From Acidobacteriota bacterium (GTDB taxonomy: Bacteria > Acidobacteriota > Blastocatellia > RBC074), in NCBI GenBank assembly GCA_022072205.1, contig JAJVID010000155.1, positions 1 through 47,498 on the forward strand: a stretch of DNA of 47,498 nt, written 5' to 3'. A program made the translations under genes and the position numbers. The notes beneath the pieces are model-generated. The model had not been told where the DNA came from, did no database searches, and worked only from the letters and a program-made list of their open reading frames with translations. Shown in pieces: positions 1-11,589 of this stretch; within the stretch, counting starts at the first letter, position 1, and the number at the start of each line of letters is the position of its first letter.

Positions 1-1565
<1,565 letters not shown>

Positions 1566-1611
1566 AAAATGGCTTTTCCTGTGATCGCACACGCCCTCGC
1601 GCGCTCACAGG

Positions 1612-2820
1612 TTATCTCTGCTGAATGAAAACGTGAACACCCTTTTTGTTTGAAGTCACGATGTCCGGCAGGCGGTCGCGGCTGATGTCGGCGACGACGA
1701 ATTGCGTGCCCACGCCCGAGTCGTTATCAACCTCGTGCTTGATCCATTTCACCTCGCGGCCTTTGCGTTGAAGCTCGAACCAGACGACTACCGCCGGGTC
1801 GTTGGGATTGATGTCGCCAGCCGGCCCGTGCGCCCAGAAACGTTTGCCGGTGACGATGTCTTTCAACCCGTCGCCGTTGATGTCCGCCAGTTCCAGCGAA
1901 TGCGATTGCGAGAAGCTGCTGTCAATCGTATGCGTGACGAACTTTCCATCCGGCTGCTGTTCGCGCCACCAGACGCCGATCTTGTGCGCGGCGCTGCTGA
2001 TCACGTCGTTGCGCCCATCGCCGTTCACGTCGTAAACATGCATCTGCGCGCATTCATCGCCCAGGTTGGCAGGAACGAATTTCCAGTTCGGTTGTCGCGG
2101 GTCGGCGGGAGCTTCCCAGTAACCGGTTCTGACGATCACGTCGTTGCGCCCGTCGCCGTTGATGTCGCCCACGCCGAGGCCGTGCGAGTAGCGAAAGACA
2201 CCGCCGTCCTTCGCCTGTTCCTTCGCAAGCTTTTCGCTGATCGTGCGCGCGATGAACTCCGCGTTTGAATCTTTGTCCGGTTCGTACCAGGCCATCTGCG
2301 AATCGTCGAACGCGAAGATCAGCACGGGATTTTTGCCCGCGCCGGACAGCGTGGCGAACGCCGGGCTTTCGTTGCAGGCGTTGCGAAACAGAGTGTGTTC
2401 GGGCCAGTGAACCGGCTTGCCTTTCGGGTTTTCATGCCAGACCACGCGATGCGTGCCTGGCATGTCAATGCGGATTTGATCGGGCCATCCGTCGCGGTTG
2501 ATGTCGGCGGCGAAGTTGATGAAGCTGTTGCTATACGCTTTCGCCGCGTCGAACTGTTTGACGGGCTGAATTTCATGCGGCGTCCAGTTCGGCGCTTCGT
2601 ACCACAGATTGCCCGCGATCACGTCCGTTTTGCCGTCGCGGTTGACATCGGCGACCGCGACGCCTTCCGAGCGAAATTCGCGGTCGAGCGTGATTTTTTT
2701 GAACCGAACGTCTCTCGCCGGTTTTTGCGCGTGAAGCTTTTGCGCCGCCAGCAAGGCCATCAAAGCGAAGCCGAGCGCCAGAACGCCGTAAACGCATCGG
2801 CGGTGAAGCGTCTTGTTCAT
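1612..2820 (-). CDS. Secreted FG-GAP/VCBS repeat protein
   Basis: Secreted or periplasmic beta-propeller-type protein of unknown specific role. Residues 1-32 form a signal peptide (hydrophobic stretch 11-26, then KLHAQ). Six calcium-binding loops of the FG-GAP/VCBS type follow: DVNRDGKTD (58-66), DINRDGWPD (106-114), DINGDGRND (219-227), DVNGDGRND (264-272), DINGDGLKD (313-321) and the degenerate DISRDRLPD (378-386). Such repeats normally build a propeller that binds sugars or proteins. The ATG at 2820 is preceded by AGGAG with about 8 nt spacing. It is the upstream member of a probable two-gene unit with the GMC oxidoreductase, so it might act on the same extracellular substrate (inference). 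Related proteins are common in Acidobacteriota and Planctomycetota. Confidence 0.9.
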   Translation of the reverse strand: MNKTLHRRCVYGVLALGFALMALLAAQKLHAQKPARDVRFKKITLDREFRSEGVAVADVNRDGKTDVIAGNLWYEAPNWTPHEIQPVKQFDAAKAYSNSFINFAADINRDGWPDQIRIDMPGTHRVVWHENPKGKPVHWPEHTLFRNACNESPAFATLSGAGKNPVLIFAFDDSQMAWYEPDKDSNAEFIARTISEKLAKEQAKDGGVFRYSHGLGVGDINGDGRNDVIVRTGYWEAPADPRQPNWKFVPANLGDECAQMHVYDVNGDGRNDVISSAAHKIGVWWREQQPDGKFVTHTIDSSFSQSHSLELADINGDGLKDIVTGKRFWAHGPAGDINPNDPAVVVWFELQRKGREVKWIKHEVDNDSGVGTQFVVADISRDRLPDIVTSNKKGVHVFIQQR

Positions 2821-2985
2821 CTATCATTCTCCTGGAAACGATTTAGACTGCGAACTTGCCAGGAACATTTACAGCCTTTATCTTTGCCGCGCAAGCTTTC
2901 GCGATCAATTCACGCGATCAAAGTTGGAATCATCACTTTTCACGGGAGTCGTTCATGCCGTTCGTGACGACGCCCTGAAACAATG

Positions 2986-3077
2986 AAAAAGGGCATGGAG
3001 TTCAAACTTTAGTTTGCCGCTTTGGGCCGCTCGAAAATGGATGCTACAAACTAAAGTTTGAACTCCATGCCCTTTTT
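2986..3077. repeat. Perfect 31-bp inverted repeat with 30-nt loop
   Basis: Arms 2986-3016 and 3047-3077 are perfectly complementary (31 bp), with AAAAAGGGCATGGAG at the outer left end and the matching CTCCATGCCCTTTTT on the right. The right arm stops one base before the Shine-Dalgarno region of the beta-lactamase gene. In the plus direction it resembles a GC-poor terminator ending in five T. A degenerate relative of the inner part (AACTAAAAGTTTGAAC) occurs near 34247-34268. Confidence 0.9.
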
Positions 3078-3092
3078 CGGAGAAAGTCATAC

Positions 3093-3980
3093 ATGCGGAA
3101 TATCGTCTTAGTTTTTTCGCTCACGCTGCTCTCGTTTTTCCACGTGACGGCCAGCCCGCAATCGGACGCGACCGCGCGTTCGTGGAATCAACCGGTCAAA
3201 CCTTATCGCATTATCAATAACGTCTGGTACGTCGGCGCTTCGGGCGTCACTTCGTTTCTGATCACCACGTCGAAAGGCCACATCCTGCTCGACAGCGGGT
3301 TGCCGGAGACCGTGCCGCAGATCAAAAAGAACGTCGCGCGGCTCGGCTTCAAATTGAGCGACATCAAAATCCTGCTCAACAGCCACGCGCACTACGACCA
3401 CGCGGGCGGACTGGCTGAACTGAAAGAAATGACCGGCGCGAAGCTGATAGCGACCGAGGCGGACGCCGAATTGCTGGCGCGTGGCGGCAAAGGCGATTTT
3501 CAATGGAACGATCAGTACGCCTACAAACCAGTCAAAACCGACCTCACGTTGCGTGACGGCGATCAGGTCAAACTCGGCGAAGTCACGCTGACCGCGCGAT
3601 TGACGCCCGGCCACACCAAAGGCAGCACGACGTGGACGATGAAGCTGAAAGACGGTGGCAAGCAATACAACGTGGTTTTCGCCAGCAGCATTTCGACGCC
3701 CGGTTACAATCTGGTGGACAACGATAAGTATCCAAACATTGTTGATGATTACCGCCGCACTTTTCAGATTTTGAAATCGCTTCCGTGCGATGTTTTTCTT
3801 GGCCCGCACGCGGAGTTCTTTTCAATGAAAGAAAAGATGAAGCGGCTGGAGCAACGAGCGGAACCGAATCCGTTTATTGACCCGGCGGGTTATCGCGCGT
3901 ATCTGGCCGGCGGCGAGAAAGACTTTCAGAAGATTGTCGAGACACAGACTCAGGAGCGGAAAAAGGGAGAGGGCAAGTGA
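3093..3980 (+). CDS. Subclass B3 metallo-beta-lactamase
   Basis: Periplasmic zinc hydrolase predicted to open the beta-lactam ring. The protein has 295 residues with a signal peptide (1-20, hydrophobic 4-18). The zinc ligands of subclass B3 are all present: H98-A-H100-Y-D102-H103 in NSHAHYDHAGG, H174 in TPGHTKGS, and H239 in LGPHAEFF. Between them STPGYNLVDN (201-210) matches the B3 substrate-loop region. The C-terminal helix region (PFIDPAGYRAY) is also typical of B3 enzymes such as the L1, THIN-B and BJP-1 group. GGAGAAAG at 3079-3086 is the ribosome binding site for ATG 3093. No LysR-type regulator adjoins it, so it may be constitutive or an environmental homologue with another lactone or lactam substrate. 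It converges with the DUF454 gene. Confidence 0.92.
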   Translation: MRNIVLVFSLTLLSFFHVTASPQSDATARSWNQPVKPYRIINNVWYVGASGVTSFLITTSKGHILLDSGLPETVPQIKKNVARLGFKLSDIKILLNSHAHYDHAGGLAELKEMTGAKLIATEADAELLARGGKGDFQWNDQYAYKPVKTDLTLRDGDQVKLGEVTLTARLTPGHTKGSTTWTMKLKDGGKQYNVVFASSISTPGYNLVDNDKYPNIVDDYRRTFQILKSLPCDVFLGPHAEFFSMKEKMKRLEQRAEPNPFIDPAGYRAYLAGGEKDFQKIVETQTQERKKGEGK

Positions 3981-4010
3981 ATCGTTCGCTCAACGAAAGA
4001 GGCGTTCACT

Positions 4011-4379
4011 TCAGTTCGTCTCAGCCGTCGGCGTGAAATAAAGGAAAAGCAAACTCGTCACCCAGATGAACGCGGCCAGCGCCTTGCCATAGAGCGGCGC
4101 GAACGCTCCGGTTATGACCAGCGTCAAGCTGACCAGCGCGGCGATGCGCCATTTTTGCGCCCGCGTCAGCCCGCGCTTGTCGCGGAAGGCCAGGATGTAA
4201 GGACTCAAGGTCGGATGCGTCATCAGCCAGTTGTACCACCGCTCGCTGCCGCGCGCGAAGAAGAACGTCGCAAGCAGCAGAAACGGCGTCGTCGGCAGCA
4301 GCGGCATCGGAATGCCTATCAGCCCCAACGCCACGCAGGCGAAACCAGCCGCGATGTAGATTCTGGATTTCACGGACAT
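4011..4379 (-). CDS. DUF454 (YbaN-like) inner-membrane protein
   Basis: Small membrane protein of unknown biochemical role, 122 residues. It matches the YbaN/DUF454 pattern: a first hydrophobic hairpin (residues 7-41) containing GLIGIPMPLLPTTPFLLLAT, then RGSERWYNWLMTHP, a charged FRDKRGLTRAQKW segment, and two further hydrophobic stretches (79-96, 99-115). The reading frame is open far upstream, but the family N-terminus begins at MSVKSR, so ATG 4379 is chosen. It converges with the beta-lactamase gene and ends 31 nt from it. The secreted-protein gene upstream on the same strand ends 64 nt away, so a transcriptional unit is possible. Confidence 0.88.
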   Translation of the reverse strand: MSVKSRIYIAAGFACVALGLIGIPMPLLPTTPFLLLATFFFARGSERWYNWLMTHPTLSPYILAFRDKRGLTRAQKWRIAALVSLTLVITGAFAPLYGKALAAFIWVTSLLFLYFTPTAETN

Positions 4380-4443
4380 GCCCCGCACTCTAAGCCAGAA
4401 GCCGCCGCTTGCCAAGTGGCCGAAACGCTGAAGCAGCGGCGCC

Positions 4444-5646
4444 TCAGCGCAATTCGATGACGTGTTTACCGACCAGATCCTGATAAGATTTATAACCGCC
4501 GCTCGCGTGTTCCCTGACGAAGCTATCCATCGTTTGCAGAAGCTGCGTGCTGTAATATCCGCTGACCGATTGCGGGTGTTCGTATCCCCACGTGCCGTTG
4601 AAATAGCTGCGGATGATGACGCTGCGTTCATCGCGCGGCAGGCGGCTGACGTTCTCGGCGAATTTATCGAACTCGTCATCCCTGAAACCGCGCATCAGGT
4701 AGAACTCCACGTTTGAGGTGTAGAGGGCCGAAACGCGCTCGCCTCTTTCGTTCAGGAACTGCGCGATGCTCTTCAACGCATGATCGCCGGCCAGATTGGC
4801 CACGACGGGAATGATCAGGTTGCGCTCTTCGAGCGATTGCAGGAAACGAAAATCGTCTTCGCTCACCAGGTAATTGCACTGTTTGCCCGTCAGGTCTTTT
4901 TCCAGCAGCAGGTCGCGGTAGCTGGGATAGTACCAGCGCGGCGGGCGGTTGCGGCTGGTGAATTTCAGATCGGGGCCGGCGTCGAAAAACGCGGTGTGGA
5001 TGCGGCTGATGGTTTCAAGCTCCGCCGGATCGAGCTTCACGCCAAAGCCTTTTACTTTTGTCTGAACATCCGCTTTCGATTTTTCAAACAGTTCGCGCTT
5101 CGACGGCGTCTTGTCCAGATAAGCGACAATCTCCTGAACGCTGCGCGCGTCCCACGATTTCAGGTCTGATGGCACGGGCCTGCCAAAAAGCAGGCAGAGG
5201 TATTCCAGCCGGTTGCGCGAGAGAGCGAAGAGCGATTTGAAGAAGAGATGCTGGAGCAGATTGTCGCGCCGGATGTCGGTGATGAAGACGATGCTGGGCC
5301 GAATCTGAGCGATGTAAGAGAAGCTCTGGTCAGGCCCGACGCCGATGTAAGCGCCGCCGCTGACCTTCATCTGGCGCATCTTGCCCATCACGTGCAGGTA
5401 CGACGTTTCGTTCGAGATCAAATTGTCGGAATCGAAATAGCCATTGGGTTCGGAGAACTTCTCGACCAACTGCCCGAACTGCTGTGTGGTGAACGCGCGT
5501 TCGAGGGATTTCGCGGGCGCGGAGGCTTGATTTGCCGGTTGCTGTTTCCGCTGCGATTCGGCGGGCGGCTTCTGCTGCACTGAAACCGATTGTGTGAGAA
5601 GGCCGAATACCAGAGCGGCCAGAAAGAGCTTTCTGAATAATTGCAT
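4444..5646 (-). CDS. Secreted conserved protein resembling LIC_10091-type proteins
   Basis: Exported protein of 400 residues whose function is not established. A signal peptide covers about 1-23 (FRKLFLAALVFGLLTQSVSV), followed by a Gln/Pro-rich linker to about residue 48. The conserved core begins with GYFDSDNLISNETSYLHV and continues with GAYIGVGPDQSFSYIA, PSIVFITDIRRDNLL and FALSRNRLEYLCLLFGRP. This pattern is what I remember for the LIC_10091 family, whose structure resembles SAM methyltransferases; the match is from memory and moderate. The C-terminal half carries VSALYTSNVEFYL and an RSYFNGTWGYEHP segment. It is divergent from the polyphosphate glucokinase gene, with 107 nt between the starts. 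Catalytic residues cannot be assigned. Confidence 0.8.
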   Translation of the reverse strand: MQLFRKLFLAALVFGLLTQSVSVQQKPPAESQRKQQPANQASAPAKSLERAFTTQQFGQLVEKFSEPNGYFDSDNLISNETSYLHVMGKMRQMKVSGGAYIGVGPDQSFSYIAQIRPSIVFITDIRRDNLLQHLFFKSLFALSRNRLEYLCLLFGRPVPSDLKSWDARSVQEIVAYLDKTPSKRELFEKSKADVQTKVKGFGVKLDPAELETISRIHTAFFDAGPDLKFTSRNRPPRWYYPSYRDLLLEKDLTGKQCNYLVSEDDFRFLQSLEERNLIIPVVANLAGDHALKSIAQFLNERGERVSALYTSNVEFYLMRGFRDDEFDKFAENVSRLPRDERSVIIRSYFNGTWGYEHPQSVSGYYSTQLLQTMDSFVREHASGGYKSYQDLVGKHVIELR

Positions 5647-5753
5647 TGTCGAGCCTCCTTCTCAATCTTTGGCGATTTAAGTTATATTCCGGCGCGGGCG
5701 ATTTAATCACAAAGCCGGTTGTACAACAAACCTCATACATTTCAGGAGAGATA

Positions 5754-6530
5754 ATGGCGGCAGCGAAAAAGAAAGTTAAGAAAAGCGCTTCAAGGAAGAA
5801 ATCAGCCGCAGGGCTGAAAACACTGGCGTTCGACATCGGAGGTTCGGGATTGAAAGCCTCGTTGCTCGATGAGAATGGCGAAATGATTACTGAACGCGTG
5901 CGCGTTGACACGCCGAAGCCCTGTCCTCCCGCGCTGCTCTTGCAGAAGCTGAAGGAATTGACGGCGCAGCTTCCGGCGTTCGATCGTGTGTCGGTCGGTT
6001 TTCCAGGGCCTGTGCGTAAAGGCAAAACGCTGTCCAGCGCAAACCTCGACGCCGATGAATGGAAACGTTTCGATTTGCAGCGCGCGATAGCCGAGCAAAC
6101 CGGCAAGCCCACAATCGTGATCAACGACGCCGATATGCAGGGACTGGGCGCGATCAAAGGCGAAGGCGTCGAACTGGTGATCACGCTCGGCACTGGCGTC
6201 GGTTCGGCGCTGTTTGAAGACGGACGGCTGGCTCCCCACATCGAACTGGCGCACATCCCGTTCCGCAAAGGGCAGACTTATGAAGAACAACTCGGTAATC
6301 CCGCGCTTAAAAAAGTCGGCAAACGCGTCTGGAACAAGCGGCTGGCGAAGGCCGTTGAAGTCTTCCGCACGCTGACTAACTTCGACAAGCTTTACATCGG
6401 CGGAGGCAACGCCGCGAACGTCTTGATCAACCTCGGCCCGGATGTCGAAATCGTCCCCAACACGCTGGGAATGCGCGGCGGCATCTGGCTGTGGAAAGAC
6501 ACCGATCTGAGCGACGGCGTGCAGAAGTAG
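5754..6530 (+). CDS. ppgK: Polyphosphate glucokinase (ROK family)
   Basis: Phosphorylates glucose to glucose-6-phosphate using inorganic polyphosphate (often also ATP) in the cytoplasm. The 258-residue protein starts at ATG 5754, preceded by AGGAGAG; a longer frame to 5646 lacks a ribosome binding site and would add a non-homologous leader. After a Lys-rich tail (5-16) come the phosphate-binding DIGGSGLKAS (27-36), GFPGPVRKGKTLSSANLD, VINDADMQGLGAIKG, the second phosphate loop ITLGTGVGSALF, the substrate region APHIELAHIPFRKGQTYEEQ, and IGGGNAANVL. The FRKGxTYEEQLG signature separates PPGK from ordinary ROK glucokinases, which carry a Cys-rich zinc motif there. It stands alone, followed after 34 nt by a toxin-antitoxin pair. 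Confidence 0.93.
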   Translation: MAAAKKKVKKSASRKKSAAGLKTLAFDIGGSGLKASLLDENGEMITERVRVDTPKPCPPALLLQKLKELTAQLPAFDRVSVGFPGPVRKGKTLSSANLDADEWKRFDLQRAIAEQTGKPTIVINDADMQGLGAIKGEGVELVITLGTGVGSALFEDGRLAPHIELAHIPFRKGQTYEEQLGNPALKKVGKRVWNKRLAKAVEVFRTLTNFDKLYIGGGNAANVLINLGPDVEIVPNTLGMRGGIWLWKDTDLSDGVQK

Positions 6531-6564
6531 TGTAAACTGCGAATGGGCGTTTATGAGGTAGTTT

Positions 6565-6855
6565 ATGCGCAGTGTCAAAATTTCTGAGTTAAAGAACAAT
6601 CTTGACAAGTACCTGAACGAAGTGAGTGAGGGCGAAGAGTTGATCATTCACAATCGCAACAAGCCGATTGCCAAACTCGTTCCCTTGCAATCGGCTGACG
6701 ATGAGGAAGCGCGGATGGAATCGCTCGTGGTTGCGGGCAAGATTCGCCGCCCTCAGCGAGACACGTTGCCTGATTCGTTCTGGGAAGAAGACGGCCCGAA
6801 GATTCCATTGAAGAAGATAGTTGCGGCCGTAATAGCTGATCGTGATGAAGGTTGA
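6565..6855 (+). CDS. Type II antitoxin, Phd/YefM-like (VapB partner)
   Basis: DNA-binding antitoxin of a toxin-antitoxin pair, 96 residues. The N-terminal VKISELKNNLDKYLNEVSEG, then EELIIHNRNKPIAKLVPL (25-42), is the Phd/YefM fold that binds the operator. The C-terminal part (about 50-96), containing RRPQRDTLPDSFWEEDGP, is the likely toxin-neutralising tail. GAGGT lies about 7 nt before the ATG. The end overlaps the PIN toxin gene, as is usual for coupled expression, and autorepression through its own promoter is expected from the family but not visible here. Confidence 0.9.
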   Translation: MRSVKISELKNNLDKYLNEVSEGEELIIHNRNKPIAKLVPLQSADDEEARMESLVVAGKIRRPQRDTLPDSFWEEDGPKIPLKKIVAAVIADRDEG

Positions 6856-7279
6856 AGCGGCATTTTGGGATACGAGCGCTGTCGTCCCGCTCTGTTGTCA
6901 TCAATCGGCCAGCTTGCAGGCGCGGCGCCTGGCCCGGCGATATGATCGAATGATCGTTTGGTGGAGCGCATCTGTCGAAGCTTACAGCGCTTTGTCGCGA
7001 TTGTTGCGGCAACGTGAAATCAGTCAAGGTGAATTCGAGTGGGCTGTTAAACGGTTGGAGCAGATGGAGTCAACATGGTGGGATGTCGCGCCGGAAGAGG
7101 ATGCGCGCAAGACGGCAAAAGAGATGCTCAATCGTTACGACCTGCGCGCCGCCGACGCGTTGCAACTGGCCGCCGCAATGGTTTGGTGTGATCATAATCC
7201 TCGACGCAGACCGTTCATCTGTTTTGATCAGCGTCTGGCGGAAGCCGCTCGGAAAGCGGGATTCATCGCCCTGCCGTGA
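6845..7279 (+). CDS. PIN-domain toxin (VapC family)
   Basis: Predicted RNase toxin of about 144 residues. The four acidic positions of a PIN nuclease are visible: Asp in FWDTSAVVPL near the N-terminus, Glu in SVEAYSAL, Asp in RAADALQLAAA, and Asp in FICFDQRLAEAA. It overlaps the upstream antitoxin, so the two are translationally coupled. A GTG at 6842 and an ATG at 6845 are both possible starts; ATG is chosen. The gene ends 12 nt before rsmI, which puts a toxin-antitoxin module directly upstream of an rRNA methyltransferase gene on the same strand. Confidence 0.9.
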   Translation: MKVEAAFWDTSAVVPLCCHQSASLQARRLARRYDRMIVWWSASVEAYSALSRLLRQREISQGEFEWAVKRLEQMESTWWDVAPEEDARKTAKEMLNRYDLRAADALQLAAAMVWCDHNPRRRPFICFDQRLAEAARKAGFIALP

Positions 7280-7291
7280 CCTTTCAACGAA

Positions 7292-8149
7292 ATGCCTCTT
7301 TTTTTAGTTTCCACTCCGATCGGCAATCTCGAAGACATCACGCTGCGCGCGTTGCGCGTGTTGAAAGAGGTTGATTTGATCGCCTGTGAGGATACACGGC
7401 ATACGCGGCGACTGCTCGATCATTTCGGAATCAGCAAACCAACCATCAGTTACCACGAACACAACGAACAGCAGCGCGCGGAAGAGTTGGCTGAACGTTT
7501 GGCGCGCGGCGAATCAATCGCAATGGTCACGGACGCGGGCACGCCGGGGATTTCCGATCCGGCTTATCGAATCGTTACTGCGGCGATTGAACGCGGTGTG
7601 ACGGTTACGCCCGTGCCCGGCGCGACGGCGATGATCGCGGGACTTGTCGCATCGGGCTTGCCGACCGATTCGTTTTTGTTCGCGGGGTTTTTGCCGAGCA
7701 AAAAACAGGCGCGGCGCGCGCGGCTTGAAGAATTGAAATTGGAGCGCGCGACGCTGGTTGTTTACGAAACGCCGCATCGGATTCGAGAGGCGCTGATTGA
7801 TGTCCGGGAAATTTTGGGAGACCGCCAGACGGCGGTTGCGCGCGAATTGACCAAATTGCACGAGCAGTTCATTCGCGGCGCGGTCTCCGACATCATCGCG
7901 CACTTCGGCTCCAACGAACCGCGCGGCGAGATGACGCTTGTCATCGCCGGAAACCGCGATGATAATTTAACGCCTGTTGAAGACGCTTCGATCAGCCAGC
8001 AGGTCGAACGATTGATGCGCGACGAAGGTTTGAGCCGCAACGACGCGATCAAGCAGGCGGCTCGTTCGAGAGGATTGTCGAAGCGCGAAGCCTACCAGTT
8101 GATGCTGGAAGAGAAGGAGTCGAATGAAGATGAAGAAGGAATTGGTTGA
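7292..8149 (+). CDS. rsmI: 16S rRNA (cytidine-1402-2'-O)-methyltransferase RsmI
   Basis: SAM-dependent enzyme that 2'-O-methylates C1402 in the decoding centre of 16S rRNA. The 285-residue length is normal. Motifs in order: LVSTPIGNLEDITLRAL (residues 4-20), ACEDTRHTRRLL, the SAM-binding segment MVTDAGTPGISDPAYRIV, PVPGATAMIAGL, and FAGFLPSKKQARR, followed by VVYETPHRI and the C-terminal ARELTKLHEQF with GEMTLVIAG. The final 50 residues (SRNDAIKQAARSRGLSKREAY) form the usual helical tail. The last 26 nt overlap the next gene, which suggests translational coupling. Confidence 0.97.
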   Translation: MPLFLVSTPIGNLEDITLRALRVLKEVDLIACEDTRHTRRLLDHFGISKPTISYHEHNEQQRAEELAERLARGESIAMVTDAGTPGISDPAYRIVTAAIERGVTVTPVPGATAMIAGLVASGLPTDSFLFAGFLPSKKQARRARLEELKLERATLVVYETPHRIREALIDVREILGDRQTAVARELTKLHEQFIRGAVSDIIAHFGSNEPRGEMTLVIAGNRDDNLTPVEDASISQQVERLMRDEGLSRNDAIKQAARSRGLSKREAYQLMLEEKESNEDEEGIG

Positions 8150-9059
8150 GAGTTTGATTCGCCGCGCGCTTCCGGCGCTCGCTTTCGCGATTGTTTTGTC
8201 AGGCGGCGTTCAAGCGCAGCTTTTGAAAAAAAACGATTACGGCGTCGGCGTCACAGTAGCCATTTATCAGTTCGACGACATCAAGTCGAAAAAGTTTCCG
8301 CTGGTCAGCAAACTCAATCAGACCGCTTCGACGCCTGAGGAAGAGATTGAGGTGATCACGCGCAGTTTCGGCGCCGAAGATGTCAAATTCCGCTACGTCC
8401 GATCCATCGGTTTGAAAGAGGGAGAAGCCTTCACCGATTCGCAGCCGATGAATGACCGCCAGTTCACTTTCACCCTCACGCCCCGCGTCATCACTAAAAC
8501 CGATGTGAGCTTTGATTTCACCGCGAAATACGCCGACAAGATTCTGCTCGAATCGAAGAGCGTGACTGTCGGCAGTTACGAAACCGTGATGTTGCGCGGC
8601 GAACGCGGCGAATTCGGAGTGCGCGAATTTCAGGGGCCGGACGGCGTTGAAAAAGCGCCGGAGACGCGCGCGTTGCTGGTGACCATCACTCCGAGCGTGA
8701 CTACGGCGCGCAGCCTGCAAAACAAGCCTTCGGACATCTCGCGCCCGACCGACCAGTTCGGGTCGAGACTCGAACTCACCGAGAGCGATATTTTCGTGAT
8801 GCCGTCGGTGCTCAACCGCGCGCCGGTGAAATTTCCGCCGGGAGCTTCGGTCAAAGGCTCGATCACGCTCGAAGGCATCGTCACGCCCGAAGGACGCGTG
8901 ACAAATGTGAAAGTGCTCGACACGCCCGACACGGCGCTCAACCCGAAAGCCATCGAAGCCTTCAGGCAGTACCACTTCAGCCCGGCGAAACTGAACGGGC
9001 GCGCGACGTATGCGACCTTCCGCGAGACGATCATTTTGAGCAAGCAGGGGCCGCTGTAA
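8124..9059 (+). CDS. Secreted protein with C-terminal TonB domain
   Basis: Exported protein of 311 residues with a TonB C-terminal domain but no typical Pro-rich periplasmic spacer. Residues 1-31 are a signal peptide or anchor (RRALPALAFAIVLSGGVQAQ). The middle (about 35-220) is a beta-rich domain of unknown role. The end (about 225-307) is TonB_C-like: GSITLEGIVTPEGRVTNVKV, then NPKAIEAFRQYHFSPAKLNG. Proteins with this layout are frequent in Acidobacteriota and are usually named energy-transducer TonB, but a true proton-motive role is unproven here because no N-terminal ExbB-interacting motif is clear. It overlaps rsmI by 26 nt, with GGAG before the start. Confidence 0.85.
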   Translation: MKMKKELVESLIRRALPALAFAIVLSGGVQAQLLKKNDYGVGVTVAIYQFDDIKSKKFPLVSKLNQTASTPEEEIEVITRSFGAEDVKFRYVRSIGLKEGEAFTDSQPMNDRQFTFTLTPRVITKTDVSFDFTAKYADKILLESKSVTVGSYETVMLRGERGEFGVREFQGPDGVEKAPETRALLVTITPSVTTARSLQNKPSDISRPTDQFGSRLELTESDIFVMPSVLNRAPVKFPPGASVKGSITLEGIVTPEGRVTNVKVLDTPDTALNPKAIEAFRQYHFSPAKLNGRATYATFRETIILSKQGPL

Positions 9060-9062
9060 TGA

Positions 9063-10880
<1,818 letters not shown>

Positions 10881-11027
10881 GGCCGGAAAAAGTCAGAGGT
10901 AAATTGAAATCTTTCGGTAAAGGAAGGCAAGTTATCACAACACTCGACGGATGCCCAGTTGGGCGCCAGCGCGTTACCTATTGCACGCTTGAATGAGCGC
11001 ATGATTGAATAGCGCGGCTGAGAAAGG

Positions 11028-11564
11028 ATGCCTAATTTGCCGCGACGATTGCTGGAATCGGAGAAAATCTTCAGAGGAGCCGTGTTCGATATCGAACGTG
11101 ACCGTTTGCTCGAAGAGAACGGAGTCGAGATCGTTCGGGATGTCGTCCGGCATCCCGGAGGCGCCGGCGCGTTGCCGTTGTTTGGCGATGGGCGCGTGGC
11201 TTTGGTTAGGCAGTACCGGCATCCGGCGCGGCGCGAACTGCTGGAAATTCCGGCGGGGAGGATCGAAACCGGGGAGACTCCCGAAGAGTGCGCCGCGCGC
11301 GAGGTTGAACAGGAGACGGGGTTTCGCACGGGCCGTATTGAAAAACTGGCGGAATTCTATTCGACGCCGGGATTTTGCGAAGAGCGGCTTTACGTCTATC
11401 TGGCGACCGATTTGATCCCGTCTTCGCAGAATCTGGATCACGACGAGTTGATAGAAATTGTCTGTCTGCCGCTGACTGAGGCGGTGAAGATGATCGAGCG
11501 CGGCGAGATTGAGGATTCAAAAACAATCGTCGCATTGTTAATGGCTGAAAAACTGAAATCGTAA
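11028..11564 (+). CDS. NUDIX hydrolase, ADP-ribose pyrophosphatase-like
   Basis: Predicted to hydrolyse ADP-ribose or related nucleotide diphosphate sugars, 178 residues. N-terminal SEKIFRGAVFDIERD and VRHPGGAGALPLF with ALVRQYRHPARRELLEIPAG match the ADPRase subfamily. The Nudix box runs from GRIETGETPEECAARE to VEQETGF (about residues 76-98). One of the paired metal-binding glutamates in REUxEExGU is Gln (REVEQETGF), so metal binding may be altered. The SD-like AGAAAGG directly abuts ATG 11028; a TTG 9 nt downstream would have better spacing, so the start is uncertain by three codons. It is followed after 25 nt by the CPBP protease gene. Confidence 0.93.
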   Translation: MPNLPRRLLESEKIFRGAVFDIERDRLLEENGVEIVRDVVRHPGGAGALPLFGDGRVALVRQYRHPARRELLEIPAGRIETGETPEECAAREVEQETGFRTGRIEKLAEFYSTPGFCEERLYVYLATDLIPSSQNLDHDELIEIVCLPLTEAVKMIERGEIEDSKTIVALLMAEKLKS

Positions 11565-11589
11565 CCGGCTGCCGGCGACTAACAAATTT

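Noticed and set aside
2986..3077. Inverted repeat as the ends of an insertion sequence
   Set aside because: Only 30 nt lie between the arms; no transposase is encoded and no target duplication is evident.
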